This document shows, one piece after another, positions 24,781 to 33,411 of a stretch of DNA of 64,000 nucleotides. Every line of letters starts with the position of its first letter. Position 1 is the stretch's first letter. The stretch comes from Marisediminicola sp040546025. GTDB taxonomy: Bacteria > Actinomycetota > Actinomycetes > Actinomycetales > Microbacteriaceae. The stretch spans positions 1 to 64,000 of the forward strand of contig NZ_JBEPNA010000004.1 in assembly GCF_040546025.1 (NCBI RefSeq). The letters run 5' to 3'. Made by a program: the position numbers and the translations under genes. Below the pieces are notes generated by a model. That model searched no databases, had not been told where the DNA came from, and saw only the letters and a list, made by a program, of their open reading frames with translations.

Positions 24781-26010
24781 GTGCCCTCCGCGTCTACTCC
24801 CCTGCGCATCGCGCTCGTCTGCCTGCACACCTCACCGGGCTCCGAGCCGGGATCCGGCGACGCCGGCGGCATGAACGTCGTCATTCGGCATCAGGCCGAG
24901 GCGATGGCGGCGGCCGGGCACACCGTCGAGATCCTGACGCGGCGTTCGTCGCCCGACCAGCCCGACAGCATGCCGCTCGCCCCCGGAGTCACCCTGCGAT
25001 TTCTGACCGCTGGCCCGCCGCGCCCCGTCGCCAAGGGGGAGCACGAGGGATTCGTCGGTGAATTCAGTATGCGACTGGCCGAGTTCGGCACATTCGACGT
25101 GATCCACTCCCACCATTGGTTCTCCGGCATGGCCGCGCTCCCCCTCGCCCGCCGCACCGGAACCCCCCACGTGCAGAGCTTCCACAGCATCGCCGCCGAC
25201 GACTCGACGCCGCTGTCGGCGGGCGAACGCGCCGAGTCCCCCGGACGCTTGGCCGGCGAGGCCTGGCTCGCGAGGGAGTCCGATGCCGTCGTCGCCGTGA
25301 GCGCGGCCGAGGCCGACACGGTCGTGCTGCGACTCGGCGGACCGATCGATCGCGTGAGGGTCGTGTACCCCGGCGTGGACGGCGAGCTCTTCCACCCGCA
25401 GCCCGATCGCCCGGCCGGCACCGGCTACGTCGTCGTCGCCGCACGCCTGCAGCCGCTCAAGGGCCTCGACCTGGCGATCGAGGCCGTCGCCGCCGTGGCG
25501 GAGTCACTGCGGCCGCAGCTCGTCATCGCCGGCGACACGTCCTCCGACTTCGACGGGTACATCGACGAGCTCACGGTGCTCGCGGCCCGCAACGGTATCG
25601 AGAATGGCGTGCGTTTCGTCGGGCCCCAGTCCCGTGCCGACCTCGCGGCGCTGCTCCGGGGCGCACGGGCCGTGCGCGTTCCCTCCCACTCGGAGACCTA
25701 CGGACTCGTCGCACTCGAGGCCGCGGCGAGCGGGGTGCCCTCGATCGTCGCGGCATCCGGTGGCCTGCGCGAGGCCGTCCACGACGGCCTTACCGGGGTC
25801 GTGCTCGACTCCCGCGACCCGGAGGCGTGGGCCGTGGCCATCGCTGAGGTGCTGGCCGACCCCTCACTCGCCGGTCGACTCGCCGACGGTGCACGGGAGC
25901 GTGCGCAGCACCTCAACTGGCCGCACTCCGCCGAGGCGTTGATCGCTGTCTACCGGGAGCTCGTCGGATCCGGTGCGGCTGGCAGGCAGCGTGACCTCGC
26001 GGTCGCCTGA
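24781..26010 (+). CDS. GT4-family glycosyltransferase (MshA-like)
   Basis: 409 residues with a GTG start. The N-terminal GT-B half has IALVCLHTSPGSEPGSGDAG, the GGMNV donor-side loop and FDVIHSHHWFSGMAALPLAR. The C-terminal half has VRVVYPGVDGELFHP, VVAARLQPLKGLDLAIEAVA and the E-x7-E motif SETYGLVALEAAASG. MshA transfers GlcNAc to inositol 3-phosphate for mycothiol. A paralogue with equal resemblance lies at 41512, so I cannot say which, if either, is MshA. No mycothiol gene adjoins. Confidence 0.85.
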   Translation: MPSASTPLRIALVCLHTSPGSEPGSGDAGGMNVVIRHQAEAMAAAGHTVEILTRRSSPDQPDSMPLAPGVTLRFLTAGPPRPVAKGEHEGFVGEFSMRLAEFGTFDVIHSHHWFSGMAALPLARRTGTPHVQSFHSIAADDSTPLSAGERAESPGRLAGEAWLARESDAVVAVSAAEADTVVLRLGGPIDRVRVVYPGVDGELFHPQPDRPAGTGYVVVAARLQPLKGLDLAIEAVAAVAESLRPQLVIAGDTSSDFDGYIDELTVLAARNGIENGVRFVGPQSRADLAALLRGARAVRVPSHSETYGLVALEAAASGVPSIVAASGGLREAVHDGLTGVVLDSRDPEAWAVAIAEVLADPSLAGRLADGARERAQHLNWPHSAEALIAVYRELVGSGAAGRQRDLAVA

Positions 26011-26349
26011 CCGGAACCGCACTGTGCCCCGATCACCACCGAACGGGGTATGGGCCATCCAGCGCACGCACAGGCGACCCGGTTCGATGAAACGAGAAAT
26101 GTCCTCCTTTCAGTGGACAGATCGTTCAAGCTGCCTTAGTGTCAGATTTGGTCAACGACGACCTCTCGGATTACCGACCCAACCCCCGAATACCGGTCGA
26201 TAACCCGGCCGGCCACCTCGCTTACCCCCCTTGAACGGGAGTGGCCGGCACCCTTCTTCTCCCTGCGCTCGCGCAGGACCGGCCCGACACACATACGCCG
26301 CACATCCGCCCGACGCATGCACGAAATGCTCCGCGCTTAGGATGCGGGA
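26011..26349. other. Intergenic region, no supported gene
   Basis: About 340 bp before the M20 peptidase. The minus strand has a perfect AAAGGAGG at about 26104-26111, with no usable start codon at the right distance. The following minus frame runs antisense into the glycosyltransferase. I see nothing else. Confidence 0.4.
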
Positions 26350-27621
26350 ATGCAGCTCACCCCCGTCGAAGCGCGCGTGCTCGACAGCATCGACGAAACC
26401 GCCCTCGTTCAGAACCTCATCGACCTGATCCGAGTGCCGAGCATCACCGGAACAGATGCGGAATCCGAGTTGCAAAATGCGCAGGCCGGACAGCTGCGCG
26501 CCGCGGGTCTGTCGGTCGACGCCTGGAAATTCGACCTCGACGCGCTCCGTGCCGACACCCGCTTCCCGGGCACCGAGGCACCGCGCACCGAGGGCTACGG
26601 GGTCGTCGGCGTGACTGGCCCCGGGCGGCCGGCGCTCGTGCTCCAGGGCCACATCGATGTCGTGCCGACCGGCGACCTCGACCGCTGGCACGACGGCGAC
26701 CCGTTCAGCGGACGCATCGAGGGCGGCGCGGTGCACGGCCGCGGAGCCTGCGACATGAAAGCCGGTGTCGCCGCGAACCTCGCTGTGCTGCGCGCCCTGC
26801 AGACCTCCGGGGTCCAGCTCGAGAGGCCGATCGCCGTCCACACGGTCGTCGGCGAGGAGGACGGCGGTCTCGGTGCCTTCGGCACGATGCTCCGCGGGCA
26901 TACCGGCGACGCCGCTGTGCTGACCGAGCCAACGGGAGGACGGATCGTCACCGCGTGCGCCGGGGCACTCACCTTCGAACTCGCCGTGGCCGGGCGGGCC
27001 GCGCACGGCAGCACCCGCCTCGAGGGAGTCAGCGCCCTCGAGGCGTTCCTGCCGATCATGGCGGCGATCCAGTCGCTCGAGCTTCGGCGCAACGCCGACC
27101 CGCACCCGTTATTCTCCGACTATTCGCTGCCCTATCCGATCTCGATCGGCACCGTCCGGGCAGGCGACTGGGCGAGCAGCGTTCCCGACCTGCTCATTGC
27201 CGAGGGCCGGCTCGGGGTGCGGCTCGGCGAGGACCCGGCGGATGCGCGGCGCGAGTTCGAGATCGCGATCGCCGAGGCGAGTTCCGCCGATCCCTGGCTG
27301 AGCGACAACCCGGTCGCGGTGACCTGGCCGGGCGGACAGTTCGCGAGTGGGCGGATCGACGACGACCACACCTTCATCGACGAGGTGACGTCGGCGATCA
27401 TGACCCTGAACGGCGGTGCGGTTCCGCCCCGGCGGGCGGCGCCGTACGGCAGCGACCTGCGCCTCTACTCCGACATCGGCGGCATTCCGAGCCTGCACTT
27501 CGGTCCCGGCGACGTGCGGTTCGCGCATGCCCCCCGCGAGCAAGTGCACATCGACGAACTCGTCGCGGTCACCCGCTCGCTCGCCTTGCTCGCGGTTCGG
27601 CGCAGCGGCGCACACTTCTAG
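26350..27621 (+). CDS. M20-family metallopeptidase (ArgE/DapE type deacylase)
   Basis: 423 residues. The dizinc ligands are His101 in LQGHIDVVP, Asp135 in GRGACDMKAG, Glu169-Glu170 in VVGEEDGG, a later Glu in LTEPTGG and His in FAHAPREQVHIDEL. The dimerisation lid lies in the middle (RAAHGSTRLEGVSALEAFLP). These proteins remove N-acyl groups from amino acids or small peptides. The family's narrower members cannot be told apart here. ATG start; probably transcribed from a promoter in the preceding gap. Confidence 0.88.
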   Translation: MQLTPVEARVLDSIDETALVQNLIDLIRVPSITGTDAESELQNAQAGQLRAAGLSVDAWKFDLDALRADTRFPGTEAPRTEGYGVVGVTGPGRPALVLQGHIDVVPTGDLDRWHDGDPFSGRIEGGAVHGRGACDMKAGVAANLAVLRALQTSGVQLERPIAVHTVVGEEDGGLGAFGTMLRGHTGDAAVLTEPTGGRIVTACAGALTFELAVAGRAAHGSTRLEGVSALEAFLPIMAAIQSLELRRNADPHPLFSDYSLPYPISIGTVRAGDWASSVPDLLIAEGRLGVRLGEDPADARREFEIAIAEASSADPWLSDNPVAVTWPGGQFASGRIDDDHTFIDEVTSAIMTLNGGAVPPRRAAPYGSDLRLYSDIGGIPSLHFGPGDVRFAHAPREQVHIDELVAVTRSLALLAVRRSGAHF

Positions 27622-27656
27622 CAAACGACGCGCGAACTAAGCGCAGCCGACTCTTC

Positions 27657-27662
27657 TACTAT
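27657..27662 (+). promoter_or_regulatory. -10 element of a probable leaderless promoter
   Basis: TACTAT ends 6 nt before the GTG at 27669, so transcription would begin at or next to the start codon. No ribosome-binding site is present, in keeping with leaderless translation, which is common in actinobacteria. Confidence 0.5.
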
Positions 27663-27668
27663 CAGTAC

Positions 27669-28076
27669 GTGACAACCTCCGACGCGTTCGCCCTCGTGCT
27701 CGAGCTGATCACCTGGGTGGGGCTTCTGCCGGGGATCGTGCTGCTTGCCGCGGGCTATATCCGGCGCGCCTGGGCGAGTCGGTACCAGGAGACGTGGGGC
27801 GTCATCGTGCAGTCCCCCGCCGGCACCGACCACCTCTGGTTCCGCTGGATGGACCTGCAGCGGGAGCTGCAGTCGGCGCCCGTCTCGCTCGACGCGGACG
27901 AGGCCCTCGAACTCGGAGACGAGGTCAAGGTGTACTTCGATCCGCGCAACCCCGAGAACGGGCGCCTCGATCATCCCTCCGCCGACGGCCGGCTCATGCG
28001 CATTCTCGGCTGGCTTCTCGTCGGGGTGGGAGCCGCTGCGGCGATCATTCAGCTCGTCATACTGTTCTCGGAGTAG
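27669..28076 (+). CDS. Small two-helix membrane protein, DUF3592-like
   Basis: 135 residues from the GTG at 27669; a longer open frame extends upstream through antisense-like sequence and is not coding. The N-terminal helix is ALVLELITWVGLLPGIVLLA, followed by an extracellular or cytoplasmic beta-type domain of about 75 residues with YFDPRNPENGRLDHP, a phrase typical of DUF3592 proteins. The C-terminal helix is ILGWLLVGVGAAAAIIQLVI. The 3' end overlaps the convergent symporter gene by 20 bp. Function unknown. Confidence 0.75.
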   Translation: MTTSDAFALVLELITWVGLLPGIVLLAAGYIRRAWASRYQETWGVIVQSPAGTDHLWFRWMDLQRELQSAPVSLDADEALELGDEVKVYFDPRNPENGRLDHPSADGRLMRILGWLLVGVGAAAAIIQLVILFSE

Positions 28077-29433
28077 CGGACGGCAGCACGTCGGCGGCGT
28101 CGGGGGTGGTCTCGACCCTGGCGAGCGGGTCGACCCCGTGCGAGTCGACGCTCATCGTCGCCTCGTCGAACGGCTCGAGCCCGCCGAGCACGCGACCAAG
28201 CTGCAGGGTGTCGGTGCCCTTGGTCCAGTGCCCGATCAGAACGGTCGCGACGGCGTTCCCGGTGAAGTTGGTGAGCGCCCTGGCCTCAGACATGAACCTG
28301 TCGATTCCGACAATCAGCCCGACGCCGTCGACGAGGTCGGGGCGATGTGCCTGCAGCCCGCCAGCGAGCGTCGCGATTCCCGCACCGGAGACTCCGGCGG
28401 CGCCCTTCGACGCGATGATCATGAAGACGAGGAGCGAGATCTGCTCACCAAGGGCGAGCGGCGTTCCCATCGCCTCGGCGATGAACAACGACGCCATCGT
28501 GAGGTAGATCGCGGTGCCGTCGAGGTTGAACGAGTAGCCGGTCGGGACCGTGATGCCCACGACGGGCTTCGAGATTCCGAGGTGCTCCATCTTGGCGATG
28601 AGACGTGGCAGCGCCGCCTCGGACGACGACGTCGAGACGATGAGCAGGTATTCGCGGGCGAGGTACTTCATGAGCATGAAGATATTCACGCCCGTGACGA
28701 CCTTGAGCAGCGTTCCGAGGATGAACACGATGAACAGCGCACAGGTGATGTAGAAGCCGATCATGAGCGTTGCGAGGCTGATCACGGCCTGGATGCCGGT
28801 CGAGCCGACGACGGCGGCGATCGCGCCGAACGCTCCGATCGGCGCCGTCCACATGATCATCGAGAGGATCTTGAAGACCAGCACTTGAAGGTGGCGCACC
28901 CCGGTGAGGACCGGCTGGCCCTTGGAGCCGAGTGCCTGCAGGGCGAAGCCCACCAGCAGCGCGACGAAGAGGGTCTGCAGGATGCTGCCGTCGGTCAGCG
29001 ACGAGAACAGCGACACGGGAATGATGCCGAGGATGAACTCGCTGGTGCCCTTCGACTCCGTCACTCCGGCGTCGTAGGTCGTGCCCGAGATGTCGAGGCC
29101 GGCGCCGGGCTGGATGATGTTGCCGACGACGAGCCCGATCGCGAGCGCGAAGGTCGACATGATGATGAAGTACCCGAGCGCGAGGCCACCGACCTTGCCG
29201 ACGGTCGCGGCCTTGGCGACCGAGCCGACACCCAGCACAATCGTGCAGAAGATGATTGGCGCGATCATCATCTTGATGAGTCCGATGAACGCCTTGCCGA
29301 CGGGCTCGAGGGTCTTGGCAAACTCGGGGGCGGTGAGTCCGAGGATGATTCCCGCGATGACCGCGACGATGACAAAGATGTAGAGATAGTGCTGGCGGTC
29401 AATCCGCTTGAGCGTTCCGAATACGTTGGCCAC
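28057..29433 (-). CDS. dctA: C4-dicarboxylate (cation:dicarboxylate) symporter
   Basis: 458 residues of the SLC1 / DAACS family with eight helices and two re-entrant hairpins. Visible are FIGLIKMMIAPIIFCTIVLG, the serine-rich hairpin STSSSEAALPRLIAKMEHLG, the TM7-equivalent GYSFNLDGTAIYL and the HP2-like region IASKGAAGVSGAGIATLAG. DctA imports succinate, fumarate and malate with protons. It is divergent from a DcuS/CitA-type kinase and its response regulator, the standard partner set for this transporter. The gltP/glutamate subfamily is the alternative, but the AAGVSGAG motif and regulators favour dicarboxylates. Confidence 0.87.
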   Translation of the reverse strand: MANVFGTLKRIDRQHYLYIFVIVAVIAGIILGLTAPEFAKTLEPVGKAFIGLIKMMIAPIIFCTIVLGVGSVAKAATVGKVGGLALGYFIIMSTFALAIGLVVGNIIQPGAGLDISGTTYDAGVTESKGTSEFILGIIPVSLFSSLTDGSILQTLFVALLVGFALQALGSKGQPVLTGVRHLQVLVFKILSMIMWTAPIGAFGAIAAVVGSTGIQAVISLATLMIGFYITCALFIVFILGTLLKVVTGVNIFMLMKYLAREYLLIVSTSSSEAALPRLIAKMEHLGISKPVVGITVPTGYSFNLDGTAIYLTMASLFIAEAMGTPLALGEQISLLVFMIIASKGAAGVSGAGIATLAGGLQAHRPDLVDGVGLIVGIDRFMSEARALTNFTGNAVATVLIGHWTKGTDTLQLGRVLGGLEPFDEATMSVDSHGVDPLARVETTPDAADVLPSATPRTV

Positions 29434-29582
29434 TGGGCATCCTCACTGATCAGTTCGGCACTTCTTCGCTGCCGACACCATTGGTGGGTCAACGATGGGT
29501 CGTGTCAGCGACGGCGACCAGCTTGTGGTCATAATGTGCAGGGAGACAGCACCGACCGGGCTGTGCCGGCCGGGAGGACCCC

Positions 29583-31232
29583 ATGACGATTCGGCCGCGC
29601 GACTGGAACATCGCCACACGGCTGTTCGTCGCGCAACTGCTCGGGATCCTCGCGTTCGCGACTGTCGCCCTCACGGTGCTCGTCGTCGACTCCCGCGTGC
29701 GCGAGGAAAGCGATGCGGCAGGGCGAGCGCTCGCGGTCGCGACGTCTATCGCGGACAACCCGTTCGTGGTCGAGTCCCTGACAACCCCCGATCCGACCGC
29801 CCTCCTGCAGCCCTATGCCGAACGCCTGCTCGCCGACACGGGCATGGACTTCATCACCATCATGCGGCCGGACCGCACCCGGCTCACCCACCCTGATCCG
29901 GACGAGATCGGGCGGCGGTTCCGCGGCACGATCGCCCCCGCCCTCGCGGGCGACTCCTTCACCGAGACCTTCCCCGGCACGCTCGGGCCATCGGTGCGCG
30001 CGGTCGTGCCGATCCTCGGCGAGAAGGAGGAGATCGTCGCCCTGGTCGCCGCCGGCATCACCGTCGGGGCGATCACCGACGCCATCAACGCCAGGCTGCC
30101 GCTCGTGATGGCGCTCGGAGTCCTCGCGGCCGTGATCGCCGCCGCGGGCTCGTGGGGGCTCAGCCGTTACCTCCGACGCGCGACCTGGGGCCGTGGGCAG
30201 GAGCAGATGCGGCGGATGTTCTCGTTCTACGAGTCCGTGCTGCACTCGGTGCGTGAGGGGCTCGTGCTCGTCGACACCGACGCGCGAATCGTGCTCTACA
30301 ACGACCAGGCGGCAGAGATGCTCGGCCTGCCACGGCAACACGCCGACGACCAATCGATCGCGGTGGCTGGCCTGACGGTGCCTCCGTCACTTCGGGCGGT
30401 GCTCGCCAGCGGCGCCGCGGCGGTCGACGAGATCCACGTCACCGAGAGTCGGGTTCTCGTGGTCAACCAGGAACTGGCGCTGCCCTCCGGACGGTTCGCG
30501 CCGAGCGTCGCGGTCGGAACCGTGACGAGCCTGCGCGACCACACCGAGGTGACCCGGCTCACCGACGAACTCCGATCCACCCGGGTGCTCTCGGATGCGC
30601 TCCGCTCCCAGACCCACGAGTTCGCGAACCGGCTGCACACGATCGTCTCGCTCATCGAGCTGGGGCGAGCCACCGAGGCCCTCGACCTCGCGACCAGCGA
30701 GCTCGCGGTGAGCCAGAAGCTGACCGACGAGGTCATGGCCGCCGTCTCAGAACCGGTGCTCGCGGCCCTTCTGCTCGGCAAGTCGGCTCAGGCGAGCGAG
30801 CACGGCCTCGCCCTGTCGATCGACTGTGATCCCAACCTCGATACCGCCGGCATCCCCGCCCTCGACCTCGTCACAGTGCTCGGCAACCTCATCGACAACG
30901 CCTTCGACGCCGCAGCCGATGCCGCCGCCGGCCTGCCCGGCGGCGGCTGGGTCGAGGTGTACCTCGCGAATACCGACGACCCCGACGGGCCCACCCGGCT
31001 CGTCGTGCAGGTCTCCGATAGCGGACCGGGCCTCGACCCCGACCTGCTCGCTCGGGCGACCGGGCTCGGCGTCAGTACCAAGGCGCCCGGCCCGTTCGGC
31101 CGCGGGGTCGGCCTCGCCCTCGTGCTTCAGGCCGTGCGCCGAGCCGGCGGCACGATCCGCTCGAGCCAGGACGGCGGCTCGTCCATCGTCGTCGAGCTCC
31201 CTCTGGCGAGCCACGCCGCGGTGCCCTCGTGA
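29583..31232 (+). CDS. Sensor histidine kinase, CitA/DcuS family
   Basis: 549 residues. A first membrane helix (about 13-35) and a second (172-192) bracket a periplasmic PAS-like sensor domain with FITIMRPDRTRLTHPDPDEI. The cytoplasmic PAS domain spans about 212-325 (SVREGLVLVDTDARIVLYND). The phosphorylated His345 is in RSQTHEFANRLHTI, the form typical of CitA/DcuS kinases. The ATPase has LGNLIDNAFDAAADA and GRGVGLALVLQAV. It should sense external C4-dicarboxylates or citrate and signal to the next gene, whose GTG overlaps its stop. It is divergent from dctA. Confidence 0.92.
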   Translation: MTIRPRDWNIATRLFVAQLLGILAFATVALTVLVVDSRVREESDAAGRALAVATSIADNPFVVESLTTPDPTALLQPYAERLLADTGMDFITIMRPDRTRLTHPDPDEIGRRFRGTIAPALAGDSFTETFPGTLGPSVRAVVPILGEKEEIVALVAAGITVGAITDAINARLPLVMALGVLAAVIAAAGSWGLSRYLRRATWGRGQEQMRRMFSFYESVLHSVREGLVLVDTDARIVLYNDQAAEMLGLPRQHADDQSIAVAGLTVPPSLRAVLASGAAAVDEIHVTESRVLVVNQELALPSGRFAPSVAVGTVTSLRDHTEVTRLTDELRSTRVLSDALRSQTHEFANRLHTIVSLIELGRATEALDLATSELAVSQKLTDEVMAAVSEPVLAALLLGKSAQASEHGLALSIDCDPNLDTAGIPALDLVTVLGNLIDNAFDAAADAAAGLPGGGWVEVYLANTDDPDGPTRLVVQVSDSGPGLDPDLLARATGLGVSTKAPGPFGRGVGLALVLQAVRRAGGTIRSSQDGGSSIVVELPLASHAAVPS

Positions 31233-31921
31233 TCCGGGTGCTTGTCGTCGACGACGAACCGGTGACCGCCGACGCGCACGCGGCGTATGTGGCCAGGATC
31301 GATGGCTTCGAACTCGCCGGAATCGCGCACACCGGCAGCGACGCGCTGCGCCACATCACAGACTCGGTGCGGCCCGGCGGCACGCCGATCACACTCGTGC
31401 TGCTCGACATGCACCTGCCCGACCGCAACGGGCTCGACGTGTGCCGCAGCATCCGCGCGGCCCGGCTGCCCATCGACGTCATCGCGATCACGGCCGAACG
31501 CGACCTGCCGCTGGTGCGTGAGGCCCTCTCCGTCGGCGTGGTGCAATACCTGATCAAGCCGTTCGGGTTTCCCGCGTTCGCGGAGAAGCTGGCGAGCTTC
31601 GCCGCGTACCACGCCCGCCTCGCGAGCCAGGGGCCGCCGACGACGCAGGCCGAGGTGGACTCCGCCCTGTCCGCACTGCGCCGCTCGGGGAGCACCCCGC
31701 TCCCGAAGGGACTCGCGCCCGACACCCTTGCCGCGATCACCGCGCGGCTGTCGCTCGAGCCCCGGGCATTCTCCGCCACCGAGCTGAGCGAGCAGAACGG
31801 GCTCTCCCGCGTCACCGCCCGCCGATACCTCGAACACCTTGCCGACATCGGCCAGGTGCAGCGAAGCTCGCGGCACGGCGGCGCGGGTCGGCCGGAGATC
31901 GAATACCGGTGGATACGCTGA
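31229..31921 (+). CDS. Response regulator, CitB/DcuR family
   Basis: 230 residues. The receiver domain has VLVVDDEP, the phosphorylation site Asp60 in LVLLDMHLPDRNG and Lys110 in YLIKPFG. The output domain (about 170-230) is a winged helix with FSATELSEQNGLSRVTARRY. This is the usual partner of CitA/DcuS kinases. Overlap with the kinase gene gives coupled translation. The dctA promoter on the other side of the kinase gene is the most likely target. Confidence 0.92.
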   Translation: MIRVLVVDDEPVTADAHAAYVARIDGFELAGIAHTGSDALRHITDSVRPGGTPITLVLLDMHLPDRNGLDVCRSIRAARLPIDVIAITAERDLPLVREALSVGVVQYLIKPFGFPAFAEKLASFAAYHARLASQGPPTTQAEVDSALSALRRSGSTPLPKGLAPDTLAAITARLSLEPRAFSATELSEQNGLSRVTARRYLEHLADIGQVQRSSRHGGAGRPEIEYRWIR

Positions 31922-31998
31922 CCCCACGAGCATCCCAACGTTTTCGGTCGCTCGTTCGTCTAAGTAGGTACCGGGACAATCGAGGCCGAGGAGGCGCG

Positions 31999-32544
31999 AT
32001 GGCAGCGCAGTGGGAAAGCGTCGTGACCACTCTCGTGCGCCAGCGTGGCCAGTCCCTCACCCGCTACGCCTGGCTGCTTTCCGGCAGCGCGGATGATGCC
32101 GCCGATCTCGTGCAGGACGCCCTCGTCAAGACCTTCGGGCGGCTCAGCAACGGGTTCACCGTGACCAGTGCCGAGGCGTACGTTCGCCGCGCGATCCTCA
32201 CCGGCTTTCTCGATGGCGGGCGGCGCCGCACGAGGTGGCGCAGGATCGCGCACCTCGAGCTCGCTCCGGACGCGATCGACTCCCCGGCCCCCGCATCCGA
32301 GGCCCGTATCGACCTGCAGGCCCAACTGGCGCGCCTCACGCCGCGGGAGCGCGCGTGCCTGGTGCTGCGCTATTACGAAGACCTCAAGGTCGACGACATC
32401 GCGCTCGAACTGGGCATCAGCTCCGGTGCGGTGAAGCGCTACCTGAGCGACGGGCTGGCGAGAATGGCCGTCGCCCTCACCCCCGAACCGCACCCGCCCG
32501 AGACTCAACCAACCCCAGGAGGTATCAATGCCCACCGAAGCTGA
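31999..32544 (+). CDS. SigE-family ECF sigma factor
   Basis: 181 residues from the ATG at 31999 (CGAGGAGG site). Region 2: LTRYAWLLSGSADDAADLVQ, then DALVKTFGRLSN. Region 4: ARLTPRERACLVLRYYEDLK, VDDIALELGISSGAVKRYLS. This short form, with the conserved LTRYAWLLSG start, is the actinobacterial SigE family of ECF factors. The gene overlaps the next start by 17 bp, and the neighbour is a single-pass membrane protein, probably its partner. Confidence 0.88.
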   Translation: MAAQWESVVTTLVRQRGQSLTRYAWLLSGSADDAADLVQDALVKTFGRLSNGFTVTSAEAYVRRAILTGFLDGGRRRTRWRRIAHLELAPDAIDSPAPASEARIDLQAQLARLTPRERACLVLRYYEDLKVDDIALELGISSGAVKRYLSDGLARMAVALTPEPHPPETQPTPGGINAHRS

Positions 32545-33295
32545 ACTGCGCGCCTGGCTGCGCGAGGGCGACCTGGGGGCCTCTGCGCGGGAAGCGGATG
32601 CCGGCAGCGTGATCCGCCGTAGCCGCCGGCGCCGGCTCCCCCGCCAGCTCGCTGCCGGTGGCACACTGACGCTCGCCATTGCCGGGATCGGGGTCGCGGG
32701 CGTCACTGGGCTGCGCTCGATGCCGATGGGCGCGAGCGTGAGCGATGCGACCGCGGAGAGCGCGCCGGAGGCCTTCTCTGGCGAGGATGCGGGCGATTCG
32801 ACTGATGGCGGGGCCGCCAATGCGGCCCGGGCCTCCAGGCTGAACCCGTGCGGCGGCAGCATCGCCGACATCGCCCCGAGCGCCGGCCTCGTGCTCGAGA
32901 CCCGGTTCGTCCCCTCCGCGCCCGCTGACGGGCAGAGCGTCGACGGCACCGTGACGCTCACCAATACCGGCACGGAGCGCATCACCGGCACGACCGCCGC
33001 GACACCGGCGATCACGCTCTCGCAGGACGGTGAAGTGCTGTGGCACAGCAACGGCCCGATGATCATGATGGTCGTGGAGGTCGACCTGGCGCCCGGCGAA
33101 TCCCTCGAGTACCCGGCGTCGTTCACTGCCGTGCAATGTGGCGAGCAGGACGAGTTGACCGAATCGTTCCGGGACGACCTCCCCGCCCTCGATGAGGGGA
33201 GCTACGAGATCTCCGCCGCAATTGACTTCCTCGCGGCCGACGGAAGCCCCCTGCCCACCATCACCGGGCCGCTCGCCCCCATCACGCTCGGCTAG
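32528..33295 (+). CDS. Membrane-anchored protein paired with the SigE-family factor
   Basis: 255 residues with an AGGAGG site. The cytoplasmic N terminus begins MPTEAELRAWLREGDLGASA and holds the basic patch RRSRRRRLPRQ, followed by one helix (LAAGGTLTLAIAGIGVAGVT). The external part, about 190 residues, has a Ser/Ala linker, two Cys (LNPCGGSIAD, AVQCGEQDE) and a beta-sandwich-like region DGTVTLTNTGTERITGTT that resembles BsuPI-type domains. It overlaps the sigma gene, so an anti-sigma or regulatory role is likely; no zinc anti-sigma motif is present. Confidence 0.7.
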   Translation: MPTEAELRAWLREGDLGASAREADAGSVIRRSRRRRLPRQLAAGGTLTLAIAGIGVAGVTGLRSMPMGASVSDATAESAPEAFSGEDAGDSTDGGAANAARASRLNPCGGSIADIAPSAGLVLETRFVPSAPADGQSVDGTVTLTNTGTERITGTTAATPAITLSQDGEVLWHSNGPMIMMVVEVDLAPGESLEYPASFTAVQCGEQDELTESFRDDLPALDEGSYEISAAIDFLAADGSPLPTITGPLAPITLG

Positions 33296-33411
33296 AGCGT
33301 CGGGGGTTTGCCTCCTAACGCACCCGCAACCCCTCGCGGAACGGACAGTTCTGCTGGATAGAATCCGACTGGGCCGTGTCGACGGTTCGTCGTTTTCTAG
33401 TGAGGGAGTCC

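Noticed and set aside
26011..26349. Minus-strand gene after a perfect AAAGGAGG
   Set aside because: The site is followed by no start codon at a usable distance, and the frame from the nearest GTG runs antisense through the glycosyltransferase 3' end.
27745..29586. Long rightward open frame antisense to the dicarboxylate symporter
   Set aside because: The translation is low-complexity and dctA on the other strand has intact family motifs.
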